Source: DASUNQ01 sp035536455 (GTDB taxonomy: Bacteria; Acidobacteriota; Thermoanaerobaculia; Multivoradales; UBA5704). Taken from it: 64,000 nucleotides of DNA. Of this stretch, positions 1 through 8,314 are shown one piece after another. The notes under the pieces were generated by a model. The model was given only the letters and a program-made list of their open reading frames with translations, had not been told where the DNA came from and ran no database searches. A program made the position numbers and the translations under genes. The stretch is taken from assembly GCA_035536455.1 (NCBI GenBank), contig DATLOC010000040.1, positions 51,734-115,733 on the forward strand. Direction: 5' to 3'. Each line of letters starts with the position of its first letter. Positions within the stretch are counted from its first letter, which is position 1.

Positions 1-510
1 GGCCTGGTCTTCGAGCCGGGCATCCCGGCGGCGTCGCCCTTCTGGGACCTGGCCGGCGCCCATCCCAACCTCGTGGCGGTGAAGGTGGACGGCGCGACGA
101 AGGAGTTCTCCTTCTTCGGCGGCCGGGTGGGGTTCCTGACCTTCGCGCTGGAGCCGGACGGGGAGGGGGCGCGGGCGCTGGAGGGAATGGTCGAGCGGCT
201 GGCCGCCGCGACGATGGGCGCGCCGGCCGCGGCGCCTGAGTCTCCGGCGCCCAGAGCTATCTCACTGGGTGATCGTAACCAACCCTCGGCGCGCGCTCAG
301 GGCACAAGCTCGAGCACCCGGGAGAGGCGAGGCCCGACCCGGACTGCGCCGAAATCGCGGCGATCCGTCGTCAGGACTCGGTACACGTCCCGTCGCTCGG
401 CGACGGCGACGACGGTGCCGTCTACCAGTCCTAACTCGAGATCCTTGAACCTTGCGTCCAGCTCGAGGGCGCGGGCAATATCGGAGGGCAGTGGCGGCTC
501 GTACTCATAG
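1..510 (+). CDS. Hypothetical protein, 3' part of a gene cut by the window edge
   Basis: The frame is open from the first base and reads a folded-looking segment (FSFFGGRVGFLTFALEPDG) over about 75 residues. I do not recognise the family. Beyond about position 240 the reading becomes low-complexity Ser/Arg/Thr-rich and lies antisense to the end of the PIN toxin gene, so the last 90 codons are unlikely to be the original C-terminus. The gene may have been disrupted where the toxin-antitoxin cassette sits, or it may simply have a poorly conserved tail. The true start is outside the window. Confidence 0.35.
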   Translation, partial: GLVFEPGIPAASPFWDLAGAHPNLVAVKVDGATKEFSFFGGRVGFLTFALEPDGEGARALEGMVERLAAATMGAPAAAPESPAPRAISLGDRNQPSARAQGTSSSTRERRGPTRTAPKSRRSVVRTRYTSRRSATATTVPSTSPNSRSLNLASSSRARAISEGSGGSYS

Positions 511-728
511 CGCGTCGCCGGGTCGAAGACCTCCGCGACGAGCTTGCGCATTGCCGATCGGTTCTTTCGGAGGAAGTAATCGATCTCGGCGAGGATCAGC
601 CCGGGGACGATGACTGCACTCGCCGAGGTCAGAGCTTCCTCGTAGTCTGGAAAGCTCGCGGTGCCGTCGCGTGCCCTGGCGAGCGCTCGGAGGAGCCCGC
701 CGGTGTCGGCGACGATCGGCGATTTCAA
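297..728 (-). CDS. vapC: PIN-domain toxin (VapC family)
   Basis: A 143-residue single-domain PIN protein, the usual size for VapC, which is a Mg-dependent RNase. The acidic catalytic set is visible: Asp8 in VADTGG, Glu48 in LAEIDYF, Asp103 in LVDGTVVA and Asp122 in TTDRRDF. The start is TTG and overlaps the TGA stop of the upstream antitoxin gene (TTGA), so the two are translationally coupled in the classic antitoxin-first order. The family assignment is firm. The RNA target and whether the toxin is active cannot be seen from sequence. Confidence 0.88.
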   Translation of the reverse strand: MKSPIVADTGGLLRALARARDGTASFPDYEEALTSASAVIVPGLILAEIDYFLRKNRSAMRKLVAEVFDPATRYEYEPPLPSDIARALELDARFKDLELGLVDGTVVAVAERRDVYRVLTTDRRDFGAVRVGPRLSRVLELVP

Positions 729-952
729 TCCTCCAGGCCCTTGAAGAGCTCCGATTCGTCTCCCAGCTTGTTGTCCGTCGACTCGAAGAGCCGCGTGGTC
801 GGCGGGCGGCGGCCGGTGTAATACCGCGAGGCCACCAGGCGGAGACCCTTGCGAATCAGCTCGGAAGCGGAGTGGCCGGCCGCTCGTGCGCGCTTCAACG
901 CCTTCACGTCTTCTTCTTCGAGCCGGACCGTCGTCGAAATGAGGCGTGCCAT
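725..952 (-). CDS. vapB: VapB-type ribbon-helix-helix antitoxin
   Basis: A 75-residue protein. The N-terminal STTVRLEEEDVKALKRA segment has the beta-strand plus two-helix pattern of CopG/RHH antitoxins, and the C-terminal 30 residues form the acidic tail that normally wraps the toxin. It directly precedes and overlaps the PIN toxin gene. The ATG start was chosen because the RHH strand begins there; the longer reading upstream is an antisense shadow of the ABC permease gene. A promoter-like sequence lies only a few bases upstream, so the mRNA may be almost leaderless. Confidence 0.82.
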   Translation of the reverse strand: MARLISTTVRLEEEDVKALKRARAAGHSASELIRKGLRLVASRYYTGRRPPTTRLFESTDNKLGDESELFKGLED

Positions 953-958
953 ACAGTC

Positions 959-987
959 ACCATACAGCCGAAGCGGCGGGTACGCAA
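959..987 (-). promoter_or_regulatory. Putative promoter of vapBC
   Basis: On the minus strand a TTGCGT -35 (982-987) and TATGGT -10 (959-964) are separated by 17 bp. The -10 overlaps the first copy of a directly repeated CTGTATGG, and the second copy contains the vapB start codon. That arrangement would allow autorepression and would give a transcript starting at or next to the ATG. Matched by eye only. Confidence 0.4.
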
Positions 988-999
988 CTCTTGCTCTCC

Positions 1000-2178
1000 C
1001 TACGCCGGCTTGAGGAACCGCGCCCCCAGACCCCCGAAGAGCACGCCAAAGCCAACGAGGACCGCGGCAGGCAGGACCACCGCCTCGACCCCCCGCCCGA
1101 AGCTGATCAGGGCGTGGAAGGCGTCCATGGCCCAGGCGGTGGGGAAGACGTGGGCGGCGCTCCAGAGCCAGCGGGGCATGAGCTCGCTCGGCCACCAGCA
1201 GCCGCCGAGGGCGGCCATCACCATGCTGGCGATCCAGCCGACGGCGGAGGCCTGCTCCGGGGTGCGGAAGACGGCGCCGCAGAAGGTGGCGAGGCCGGCG
1301 ACGCAGAAGGCGTAGGCGGCGAGGAGGAACGCGAGGCCCGCGGGCGAGCGCCCGAAGTCCAGGCCGAAGAGGAAGCGGCCGGCGGCGAGGAGCACGACGA
1401 CCTGGAGCGCCGCCAGGATCAGCCTGCCGGCGAGCTTCCCGAGGACCAGCGCGGAACGCGACAGCGGCAGGCTCACCTGCCGCCGCAGCATCCCCTCGCG
1501 CCGCTCGATCGTCAGGAAGACGCCGCCGTAGATGACGGTCATCATCAGGACCATCATCGTCAGGATGCCGGGGACGCTCTGCGCCATGCCGGCGGGGACC
1601 GGCCGGCCGTGCCCCGCCGTCGAGACCGCGACCGACACCAGCCGCGGCCGCGCCGCCAGCCGCGCCAGCTCCGCCGCGGCGGCGGCCGGGGTCGCCTGCG
1701 GCGGCAGCTTCCCGGCCGCATTCATCTCGACGAGGAGGCCGAGCGTGCGGGTGACGGCGCGCATCAGGTTGACGTCGGCGGCGCGCGAGAAGTCGCGGTC
1801 GGCCTTCTCGTCGCGCTCGATGCGCAGCGTCTGCGGCTCGCCGGCGAGGACCTTGGCGGTGAAGCCCGCGGGGATCGTGAGGGTGCGGACCTTGTCCTCC
1901 ACCTCCGCCGCCGCTGCCGCCGGCGCGGCGGGGCCGACCTCGCGCAGCGCGACGCTCTCGTCGGCGAGCTGCGCGACGAGCGCGCGGGCCAAAAAGCCGC
2001 CGTCGCGGTCCACCACGGTGAGGGTGACCTTCGGCGGCCCCGAATCGCCGCCGCCGCCGCCGACCTGGCCGAAGAACCACATCAGCGCCACGGGGAAGAG
2101 AAGCATCCAGAGGAACGACGCCCGCTCCCGCAGTGTCAGGCGGAGGTCGTTGAGCGCGAGGAGGAGGACCTTCTTCAC
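1000..2178 (-). CDS. ABC-2 type transporter permease
   Basis: A 392-residue membrane subunit. An N-terminal membrane segment (FLWMLLFPVALMWFFG) is followed by a large extracytoplasmic domain (about residues 45-200), and five or so hydrophobic helices fill the C-terminal half. This is the ABC-2/YhgE-like layout of drug, polysaccharide or lipid exporters. The GTG start overlaps the TGA of the upstream permease (GTGA). It is the last gene of a three-gene ATPase-permease-permease operon, so the two different permeases probably form a heterodimeric exporter. The substrate is unknown. Confidence 0.82.
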   Translation of the reverse strand: MKKVLLLALNDLRLTLRERASFLWMLLFPVALMWFFGQVGGGGGDSGPPKVTLTVVDRDGGFLARALVAQLADESVALREVGPAAPAAAAAEVEDKVRTLTIPAGFTAKVLAGEPQTLRIERDEKADRDFSRAADVNLMRAVTRTLGLLVEMNAAGKLPPQATPAAAAAELARLAARPRLVSVAVSTAGHGRPVPAGMAQSVPGILTMMVLMMTVIYGGVFLTIERREGMLRRQVSLPLSRSALVLGKLAGRLILAALQVVVLLAAGRFLFGLDFGRSPAGLAFLLAAYAFCVAGLATFCGAVFRTPEQASAVGWIASMVMAALGGCWWPSELMPRWLWSAAHVFPTAWAMDAFHALISFGRGVEAVVLPAAVLVGFGVLFGGLGARFLKPA

Positions 2179-3437
2179 GCCAAGGCCCCGCGCCGCGCCG
2201 CGCGGTGGAGCAGGAAGCCGCCGAGCGCCAGCAGAGCGGCGCCGAGGCCGGCGAGGACCGCGATGTTTGGCAGGATGTCGCGCAGCGTCCCCGCCGACTC
2301 GATGAGCGTCCGGTACCCGGTCGTCCCCCAGTAGAAGGGCGACACCGGCGACACGGCGCGCACCGCCCGCGGCAGCCCTTCGAGGTTGACGAAGCTGCCG
2401 CCGGCCATCGCCAGGACCAGGTAGAGGATCGAGCCGATGGTGGCGCCGCGGCGCTCGTTGCGCGCCAGCCCGTAGATCGTCGCCGAGGTGCCGGTCACCG
2501 CCAGGATGAGCGCCAGGGAGAGCAGCAGGAACCCCGCCGGGTCCACCCCCCGCCGCAGCACCACCGCCCCGACGACCGCGAGCACGCCGAGCGAGAGGAG
2601 CGAGAGGACGGCTGTGTAGAGAGCTTTGCCGAGCACCAGCGTGCCGCCGCCGATCGGCCCCGCGAGCTGCCGCCGCAGGGTGCCGGCCGTCGACTCGGCG
2701 ATGATGTCGCGCATCGCCAGGTCGCCGACCAGGAAGAGGGCGTAGACCGAGATCCCGGGCAGGATGACGAGGAAGATCAGCGAGACCTCCGAGCCGGAGT
2801 CCTCGCCCGCCGGCTGTGGCTGGAGCGACGCGGTGTCGAAGGCGATGACCGGCGGCGAGAGGACGGCCGCGGCGCCCTCGAAGGCGCGGCGCACGGCGAG
2901 CGCGACGGCGACCGTCGTCTCCTCCGTCGGCGGCTCCGCGCCGGCCCGCGTCGAGGAGGCGATCCGCTCGAGCGGCCCGCGCAGGACGCGCGAGCCGGCG
3001 TCGAGGACGTCGGCCAGCACGCGCGCGAGCTGCTCGGCGATCTCCGGCAGGATCCCCTGCGCCGGGTTGCGCACCACGGCGAGCCGTACCGGCTTGCCGT
3101 CGAGGAGGTTCTGGGTGAAGCCCTTCGGGATGCGGAGGAGGGCCGAGGCCTCGCCCTTCTCCATGCGCGCGGCGCCCTCGGGCCCCACGACCTCGACCTC
3201 CACGAGCTCGGCCAGCCGCTCCGACCGCAGGGCCGAGAGCAGCGCGTCCGCCGCGATCCCGCCGTCGCGGTCCTGGACCAGGAGGTGGGCCCGCGGCGTG
3301 CGGTCGCCCCGGCTGCCGAAGGAGAGGGCGATCAGGAACGCGAAGACCACCGGGAAGCTGAGCACGATGAGCAGCCCGAGCGGCGACCGGGCCTTGCGCC
3401 GCAGGTCCTTCCCGACCAGCAGCAGGAGCGTGCGCAT
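2175..3437 (-). CDS. ABC-2 type transporter permease
   Basis: A 420-residue permease starting at MRTLLLLVGKDLRRKARS, with the same layout as its downstream partner: one N-terminal membrane helix, a long extracytoplasmic loop (about residues 40-215) and a C-terminal bundle of hydrophobic helices. The ATG overlaps the TGA of the ATPase gene by one base and the stop overlaps the GTG of the next permease, so all three genes are tightly coupled. The longer open reading upstream of this ATG is an out-of-frame shadow of the ATPase gene. Confidence 0.82.
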   Translation of the reverse strand: MRTLLLLVGKDLRRKARSPLGLLIVLSFPVVFAFLIALSFGSRGDRTPRAHLLVQDRDGGIAADALLSALRSERLAELVEVEVVGPEGAARMEKGEASALLRIPKGFTQNLLDGKPVRLAVVRNPAQGILPEIAEQLARVLADVLDAGSRVLRGPLERIASSTRAGAEPPTEETTVAVALAVRRAFEGAAAVLSPPVIAFDTASLQPQPAGEDSGSEVSLIFLVILPGISVYALFLVGDLAMRDIIAESTAGTLRRQLAGPIGGGTLVLGKALYTAVLSLLSLGVLAVVGAVVLRRGVDPAGFLLLSLALILAVTGTSATIYGLARNERRGATIGSILYLVLAMAGGSFVNLEGLPRAVRAVSPVSPFYWGTTGYRTLIESAGTLRDILPNIAVLAGLGAALLALGGFLLHRAARRGALA

Positions 3438-4390
3438 CAGTCGCGCAGCTCCCTCCCGGTGAGGTCGAGGAAGACGCTGTTGAGGCTCGGCGGCTGGATC
3501 TCGACGCCGTCGAGGTCGAGCCCCGAGGCGAGCACGCCGGCGAGGGCGTCGAGGGCGGCCTTGCCGGCGCCGGCGACGGAGAGAACGATCTTGCCCGGCG
3601 TCGTGGCGACGACCTGGACGCCGGGCAGCGCCGCGAGCTTGGCGCGCGCCTCCTCGACCTCGAAGCCGCCAGAGACGGTGAGAATCTCTTTCTCGCCGAC
3701 GCGGCGCTTCAGCTCGTCCACCGTCCCCTCGGCCAGGATGCGGCCGTGGTCGATGATGGCCACGCGGTCGCACAGCGTCTCGGCTTCCTCAAGGTAGTGG
3801 GTGGTGTAGACGACGGTCGTGCCGGCAGCCGCCACGGCGCGCACGGCTTCGAGGATGTTGGCGCGGGCCTGCGGGTCGATCCCCACGGTCGGCTCGTCCA
3901 TGAGCACCGCGCGCGGCCCGTGGACCAGGCCCAGCGCCAGGTTGAGCCGGCGCTTCATGCCGCCGGAGTAGGTGCGGACCTGGTCCTTGGCGCGGCCGGT
4001 GAGGCCGACCTGGTCGAGCGCGCGGTCGACGGCGCGGTCGCGGTCGGCGCCGGCGAGGCCGTAGAGCCCGGCCCAGAAGAGGAGGTTCTCGCGCGCCGAG
4101 AGGGTGTCGTAGAGCGCCGTCTCCTGGGGGACGACGCCGAGCTGCGCCTTGACGCGGATCGGGTCGGAGGCGAGCTCGACGCCGTCGAAGAAAACGCGCC
4201 CCTCGTCCGGCTCGAGCAGGCCCGAAAGGATGGACATGGTCGTCGTCTTGCCGGCGCCGTTGGGGCCCAGGAGCCCGTACAGCTCCCCCTTGCGCACCTC
4301 GAACGAGACCCCGTCCACCGCCCGCAGGTCGCCGTAGCGCTTGACCAGCCCTTCGACTCGGAACACGCGGGCCATTATGGCGCGACTCAT
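3437..4390 (-). CDS. ABC transporter ATP-binding protein
   Basis: A 317-residue ATPase of the drug/lipid-exporter (DRA/CcmA-like) class. Walker A is GPNGAGKT, the Q-loop region is VVPQE, the signature is YSGGM, Walker B is AVLMDEP and the switch is TTHYLEEAE. The last 90 residues form the C-terminal regulatory domain typical of ABC-2 ATPases. It heads the operon with two permeases. A second in-frame ATG five codons downstream (MARVFRVEG) could equally be the start. Confidence 0.93.
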   Translation of the reverse strand: MSRAIMARVFRVEGLVKRYGDLRAVDGVSFEVRKGELYGLLGPNGAGKTTTMSILSGLLEPDEGRVFFDGVELASDPIRVKAQLGVVPQETALYDTLSARENLLFWAGLYGLAGADRDRAVDRALDQVGLTGRAKDQVRTYSGGMKRRLNLALGLVHGPRAVLMDEPTVGIDPQARANILEAVRAVAAAGTTVVYTTHYLEEAETLCDRVAIIDHGRILAEGTVDELKRRVGEKEILTVSGGFEVEEARAKLAALPGVQVVATTPGKIVLSVAGAGKAALDALAGVLASGLDLDGVEIQPPSLNSVFLDLTGRELRD

Positions 4391-4446
4391 TGCTCTCTCC
4401 TTCGTGCACTCTTCTTTATGGAAGGGCTCACCCGAAGGAGGAGACG

Positions 4447-4692
4447 ATGCGACCCCTGTCCCTCGCCCTCATGGCCGTCCTGCCGCTCGCGGCAGTCCCC
4501 GCTCCCGCCGCCGCCCAGCCGCAGCCGGAGATCGGCATCCAGGTGCGGTTCGACGTCTCGCCGCCGCTGAGCGAGATTCCGCCGGTCGCCCCGGAGAAGG
4601 GACCGGACCGGGTGGTCCCGAACCTGCGCTACTACTCGGGCGACAACGGCACCGCGGCGAACCGGCCGCAGCTCGTCGTGACGTACCAGTAG
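4447..4692 (+). CDS. Small exported hypothetical protein
   Basis: An 81-residue protein. A good Shine-Dalgarno (GAAGGAGGAG) sits just before the ATG, which rules out the longer reading upstream. Residues 1-23 form a classical signal peptide ending AAA. The mature part is about 58 residues, Pro-rich, with no recognised domain. It is convergent with the next gene, with a 30-bp GC-rich gap that may contain a shared terminator. The role is unknown; export is inferred from the signal peptide. Confidence 0.65.
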   Translation: MRPLSLALMAVLPLAAVPAPAAAQPQPEIGIQVRFDVSPPLSEIPPVAPEKGPDRVVPNLRYYSGDNGTAANRPQLVVTYQ

Positions 4693-4722
4693 CGCCGGCC
4701 CGGGAGGCGGGCTGCGCGGGCC

Positions 4723-5256
4723 CTAGTTGCAGGCGTCTTTCGTTGCCTCCGGCGCCCCGGTGGGCGGGCACTCGTCGTTCTTGGGCGCCACGCACTTGCA
4801 CGCGCAAAAGCCGGCCGCGCCCCCTTTGTTCTTTCTCTCCTCGGCGCCGACCCACTGCGGGCAGCACTTCTGCTTAGGGTCCGAGCACGTCCCCTTGCAA
4901 CTGACGTGGTCCGGCTTCGTAGTGTCCTTTTCGGGAACGACGAGCGTCGCGCACTCCTTGGGAGGCGCCTTGTCGCCGGGACAGCCGCACCAGCTCGTCG
5001 TCGGCTCCGGGCCCTCTCCGTCCGGATCCAACGTCAGCACCTCGCACTTTTTCTTTTCCTTCTTGCCCTTGTCCGGGCAGAGCTTCTGCTCCTCGCAGCT
5101 CTTCACGTCGATGATTCGTGCGTCAACTCCTCGAATGGCGGTCAGAATGCGTGCCGTGCCCTGACAAGTCTGTTCCTGAGCGGCTGCGGAGGTCGGGCAG
5201 CAGATCCCAAGGATCGCCGCCGCGACAGCAAGCGGAACGAGCGGAAAGCGTTTCAT
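4723..5256 (-). CDS. Exported cysteine-rich protein
   Basis: A 177-residue protein with an N-terminal signal peptide (about residues 1-26, ending AAAQ) and 16 cysteines in the roughly 150-residue mature part, including paired CC and CxC motifs (WCGC, KCC, FCAC). The spacing suggests a disulfide-stabilised extracellular or periplasmic protein, rich in Lys, Pro and Asp. An AAGGAGG Shine-Dalgarno precedes the ATG. I do not recognise the family, and the pattern does not fit a haem-binding CxxCH protein. Confidence 0.65.
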   Translation of the reverse strand: MKRFPLVPLAVAAAILGICCPTSAAAQEQTCQGTARILTAIRGVDARIIDVKSCEEQKLCPDKGKKEKKKCEVLTLDPDGEGPEPTTSWCGCPGDKAPPKECATLVVPEKDTTKPDHVSCKGTCSDPKQKCCPQWVGAEERKNKGGAAGFCACKCVAPKNDECPPTGAPEATKDACN

Positions 5257-5358
5257 TTCAGCCTCCTTGAAGAGAAGTTCCCTCTATCCTACGCATCCCG
5301 GCGCGGGTTGACCGCTCCGCCCGCCACGCAGTAGTTTTCACCGCCCCGACTCCCGGTC

Positions 5359-7386
5359 ATGCCGAGCAGCGCCTCTCTCGCGGTCAGCCTCGCCCTGCTC
5401 GCGGCCCCGCTGGCCGCGGCGCCGCGCCCGGTCACCGTCGCCGACCTGATGGCGCTGCGCTCCATCGTGGACGTGCGGATCTCGCCCGACGGCCGCCAGG
5501 TGGCCTACGTCGTCTCCCAGCCCTCGTTCGAGAAGGCCGAGCACGAGGCGGCGCTCTGGCTCGTGCCTTCGACGGGCGGCGCGCCGGTGCGCCTGACCTG
5601 GGGCACCCGCATCTTCAACAAACCGCGCCCCGTGCCGCGCCTGCGCTGGTCGCCGGACGGCACGCGCCTCTCCTTCCTCGCCTTCGCCGGCGAGCAGCCG
5701 CAGGTCTTCGCCCTCGACGTGCGCGGCGGCGAGGCGCGGGCCTTGACCGCCAGCCCGCAAGGAGTCGGCGACTACGCCTGGTCGCCCGACGGCGCGCGGC
5801 TCGCCTACCTGGCCCAGGACGCGCCGTCGGCCGAGGAGGAGAAGCGGCGCAAGGAGAAGTCGTTCGTCGTTGAGGTGGACCGGCAGGACCGCCCGCCGCG
5901 GCTCTGGGTGCAGGACCTGGCCGGCGGCGCCGCCCGGGCGCTGAGCCCGCCGGAGCACTTCGTGGCCGGCCTCGACTGGTCGCCTGACGGCGCCAGCGTC
6001 GCCTACGCCGCCGCGCTGCGGGCCGGCTTCGTGGGGCAGTTCCACACCCGCATCTACGCCGTCCCCGCCGCCGGCGGCGCGCCGCGCGTCGTCGTCGACC
6101 GCGATGGCATGAACACCTCGCCGCAGTGGTCGCCCGACGGCCGCTGGCTCGCCTTCGTCTCCAGCGACGGCCGGCCGGAGATGGTCTCGGCCTGGGGGCT
6201 GCACCTGGCGCCGGCCGCGGGCGGCGACCCGCGGCGCATCCGCAACCTGACGCCCGACAGCTGGGTAGCCGAATTCACCTGGGCGCCGGACAGCGGCTCG
6301 CTCCTCGCCGTGACCGCCATGAGCCCGTCGCAGCGCGGCGCGCGGATGTTCGAGCAGCCGCTCCTGCGCCTCTGGCTCGACGGGCGCCGCGAGGAGCTGG
6401 ACCCCGGGCCCTACGTCCACTTCGCGCCCTCGCTCAGCCGCGACGGGCGGCGGCTCGCCTTCCGGTCGGTCGAGGCGCTCACCATGGGCGACGTCTTCGT
6501 CCTCGACCTGGAGGCCCGGGACGGCGGCCCGCCGCGGCGCCTCACCGAGGTCAACCCGGAGCTGGCGGAGCTGGCGCTGGGGAAGCTCGCGCCGATCTCA
6601 TGGACCTCCTCCGCCGGCGGCATGGAGATCTGGGGCCTTTTGCTGACGCCGCCCGGCGCGGCGCCCGCGCGCCACCTGCCGCTCGTGGTCTACGTCCACG
6701 GCGGGCCGATGGGGGGCTTCACCTACGGCGTCTTCCCGCAGTTCAGTCACGCGGTGGGACAGGTCGAGCCCTACGCGGTGCAGGCGATGGCCAGCGCCGG
6801 CATGGCGGTCCTGATGCCGATGCCGCGCGGCGGCTCGGGCTACGGCGAGGCCGGCTTCCAGATGATCAAGAACGCCTGGGGCGAGGACGACTACCGGGAC
6901 ATCCTGAGCGGCGTCGATCATCTGGTGGAGAAGGGCGTCGCCGATCCCGACCGCCTGGGCGTCATGGGCGCCTCCTACGGCGGCTACATGACCTACTGGA
7001 TCGTCACCCAGACCGACCGCTTCAAGGCGGCCTCGGCGATGTGCGGCATCAGCGACATCACCGACCTCTACTACCTCTCGGACGCCGGCGAGGTCACGCG
7101 CGAGTACTTCGGCCTGCCCTGGGAGGCGCCGGCGGCTTACGCCGAGCACTCGGCCCTGACCTACGTCTCGCGGGTGACGACGCCGCTGCTCATCCAGCAC
7201 GGCGAGAACGACCGCCGCGTGCCGATCGCCGGCTCCACCAAGTTCTACCGGGCGCTGCGGGACCAAGGCAAGGTCGTCGAGATGGAGATCTACCCGCGCG
7301 GCGGGCACGTCATCTACGAGCCTGCGCTCGAGCAGGAGATCATGCGCCGCAACCTCGAATGGTTCCGGAGGTGGCTCAAGCCCTGA
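5359..7386 (+). CDS. S9 family (prolyl oligopeptidase-like) serine peptidase
   Basis: A 675-residue exported peptidase. Residues 1-20 form a signal peptide. Residues 30-400 form a beta-propeller with repeated WSPDG-type blades (TolB/PD40-like). Residues 420-675 form the alpha/beta-hydrolase domain. The catalytic triad is readable: Ser539 in GASYGGYM, Asp618 in GENDRR and His650 in RGGHVIYE. This is the acylaminoacyl-peptidase/DPP-like layout, cleaving short peptides in the periplasm or outside the cell. It is monocistronic and convergent with the following SDR gene. Confidence 0.93.
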   Translation: MPSSASLAVSLALLAAPLAAAPRPVTVADLMALRSIVDVRISPDGRQVAYVVSQPSFEKAEHEAALWLVPSTGGAPVRLTWGTRIFNKPRPVPRLRWSPDGTRLSFLAFAGEQPQVFALDVRGGEARALTASPQGVGDYAWSPDGARLAYLAQDAPSAEEEKRRKEKSFVVEVDRQDRPPRLWVQDLAGGAARALSPPEHFVAGLDWSPDGASVAYAAALRAGFVGQFHTRIYAVPAAGGAPRVVVDRDGMNTSPQWSPDGRWLAFVSSDGRPEMVSAWGLHLAPAAGGDPRRIRNLTPDSWVAEFTWAPDSGSLLAVTAMSPSQRGARMFEQPLLRLWLDGRREELDPGPYVHFAPSLSRDGRRLAFRSVEALTMGDVFVLDLEARDGGPPRRLTEVNPELAELALGKLAPISWTSSAGGMEIWGLLLTPPGAAPARHLPLVVYVHGGPMGGFTYGVFPQFSHAVGQVEPYAVQAMASAGMAVLMPMPRGGSGYGEAGFQMIKNAWGEDDYRDILSGVDHLVEKGVADPDRLGVMGASYGGYMTYWIVTQTDRFKAASAMCGISDITDLYYLSDAGEVTREYFGLPWEAPAAYAEHSALTYVSRVTTPLLIQHGENDRRVPIAGSTKFYRALRDQGKVVEMEIYPRGGHVIYEPALEQEIMRRNLEWFRRWLKP

Positions 7387-7389
7387 GGC

Positions 7390-8166
7390 TCAGGGCAGGC
7401 CGCGGACGTAGCCGCCGTCGACCGGGATCGCCTGGCCGGTGACGAAGGAGGCCGCCGGGGAGCAGAGGAAGGCCACCACCTCGCCGATCTCCTCCGGCTC
7501 GCCGAGGCGGCCGATCGGGGCGCTGGCCGCCCAGGCGGCGATCAGCTCCTCGGCGGGCCGGCCGGTGCGCTTGGAGGTGGCCGCGGCCAGCTCCTGCTGG
7601 CGCTCGGTGCGGGTGTGGCCGGGGAGGACGGCGTTGACCGTCACCCCCTCCGCCGCCACCTCCTGCGACAGGGTCTTGAGGTAGCCGAGGACCGCCGGCC
7701 GCAGGGCGTTCGAGAGGGCGAGGTTGGGGATCGGCTGGCGGGCCGAGACCGAGTTGATCGCCACGATGCGGCCCCAGCGGCGGGCGCGCATCCCGGGCAG
7801 CACGAGGTTGCAGAGGCGCGGCACGAAGAGCAGGGTGAGGGGGATCGCCCCCTCCCAGTCTTCGTCGGCCAGCTCGAGCGCCGGCTTCGCCGTCGGCCCG
7901 CCGCCGTTGGCGACCAGGACGTCCACCCCGCCGGCCTCGGCGACGAGGTGCGCCAGCGCCTCCGGGTCGCGGACGTCGGCGGGGACGGCGATCACCTCGC
8001 CCCCCTCGCCCGCCAGCTCCTCCCGCGCCCGCTCCAGGCTCTCCCCGCCCCGGCTCGCGACCACCAGCCGCGCCCCCCGCCGCCCGAGCGCCCGCGCGCA
8101 AGCGAACCCCAGCCCGCGCGAGGCCCCGGTCACCAGCGCCGTCTTGCCGGCCAAGTCGGTGGTCAT
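7390..8166 (-). CDS. SDR family oxidoreductase with an atypical active site
   Basis: A 258-residue Rossmann protein. The nucleotide-binding motif TGASRGLG is at residues 13-20 and VANGGG replaces NNAG. The canonical YxxxK is missing: after INSVSA the expected Tyr/Lys stretch reads LALSNALRPAVLGY. This resembles the beta-ketoacyl-reductase-like SDR subgroup known to lack the full catalytic tetrad. The C-terminus ends in the usual QAIPVDGGYV. The start at MTTDLAGK was chosen because the Rossmann strand follows at once; a longer frame upstream adds only low-complexity residues. The substrate is unknown. Confidence 0.85.
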   Translation of the reverse strand: MTTDLAGKTALVTGASRGLGFACARALGRRGARLVVASRGGESLERAREELAGEGGEVIAVPADVRDPEALAHLVAEAGGVDVLVANGGGPTAKPALELADEDWEGAIPLTLLFVPRLCNLVLPGMRARRWGRIVAINSVSARQPIPNLALSNALRPAVLGYLKTLSQEVAAEGVTVNAVLPGHTRTERQQELAAATSKRTGRPAEELIAAWAASAPIGRLGEPEEIGEVVAFLCSPAASFVTGQAIPVDGGYVRGLP

Positions 8167-8191
8167 CGGAAGAGAGCCGAGGCGGGAAGGA

Positions 8192-8314
8192 TCAGGGTAG
8201 GAGCTTCCGCCGCAGATCCTCCCTGTCGAGGCGCCGGTCGTGCCATTTCGCAAAGATCGCGAACAGGATGGCGAAGAATGCGACCCCGCCGAGCAGGAGG
8301 TAAATGGGCTCCAT
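8192..8314 (-). CDS. Tiny single-pass membrane protein (40 aa)
   Basis: A 40-codon frame: about 21 hydrophobic residues after MEPIYLLLGGVAF, then a charged cytoplasmic-type tail (KWHDRRLDREDLRRKLL). Its ATG overlaps the TGA of the preceding small membrane gene by one base (TGATG), which is strong evidence for coupled translation. No family recognised. Together with its neighbour it could form a small membrane complex. Confidence 0.55.
   Translation of the reverse strand: MEPIYLLLGGVAFFAILFAIFAKWHDRRLDREDLRRKLLP

Noticed and set aside
725..2080. Long open frame on the minus strand joining the antitoxin to a 370-residue upstream reading
   Set aside because: The upstream part is Arg/Ala/Gly-rich and is the shadow of the ABC permease in another frame; only the last 75 codons (vapB) look real.
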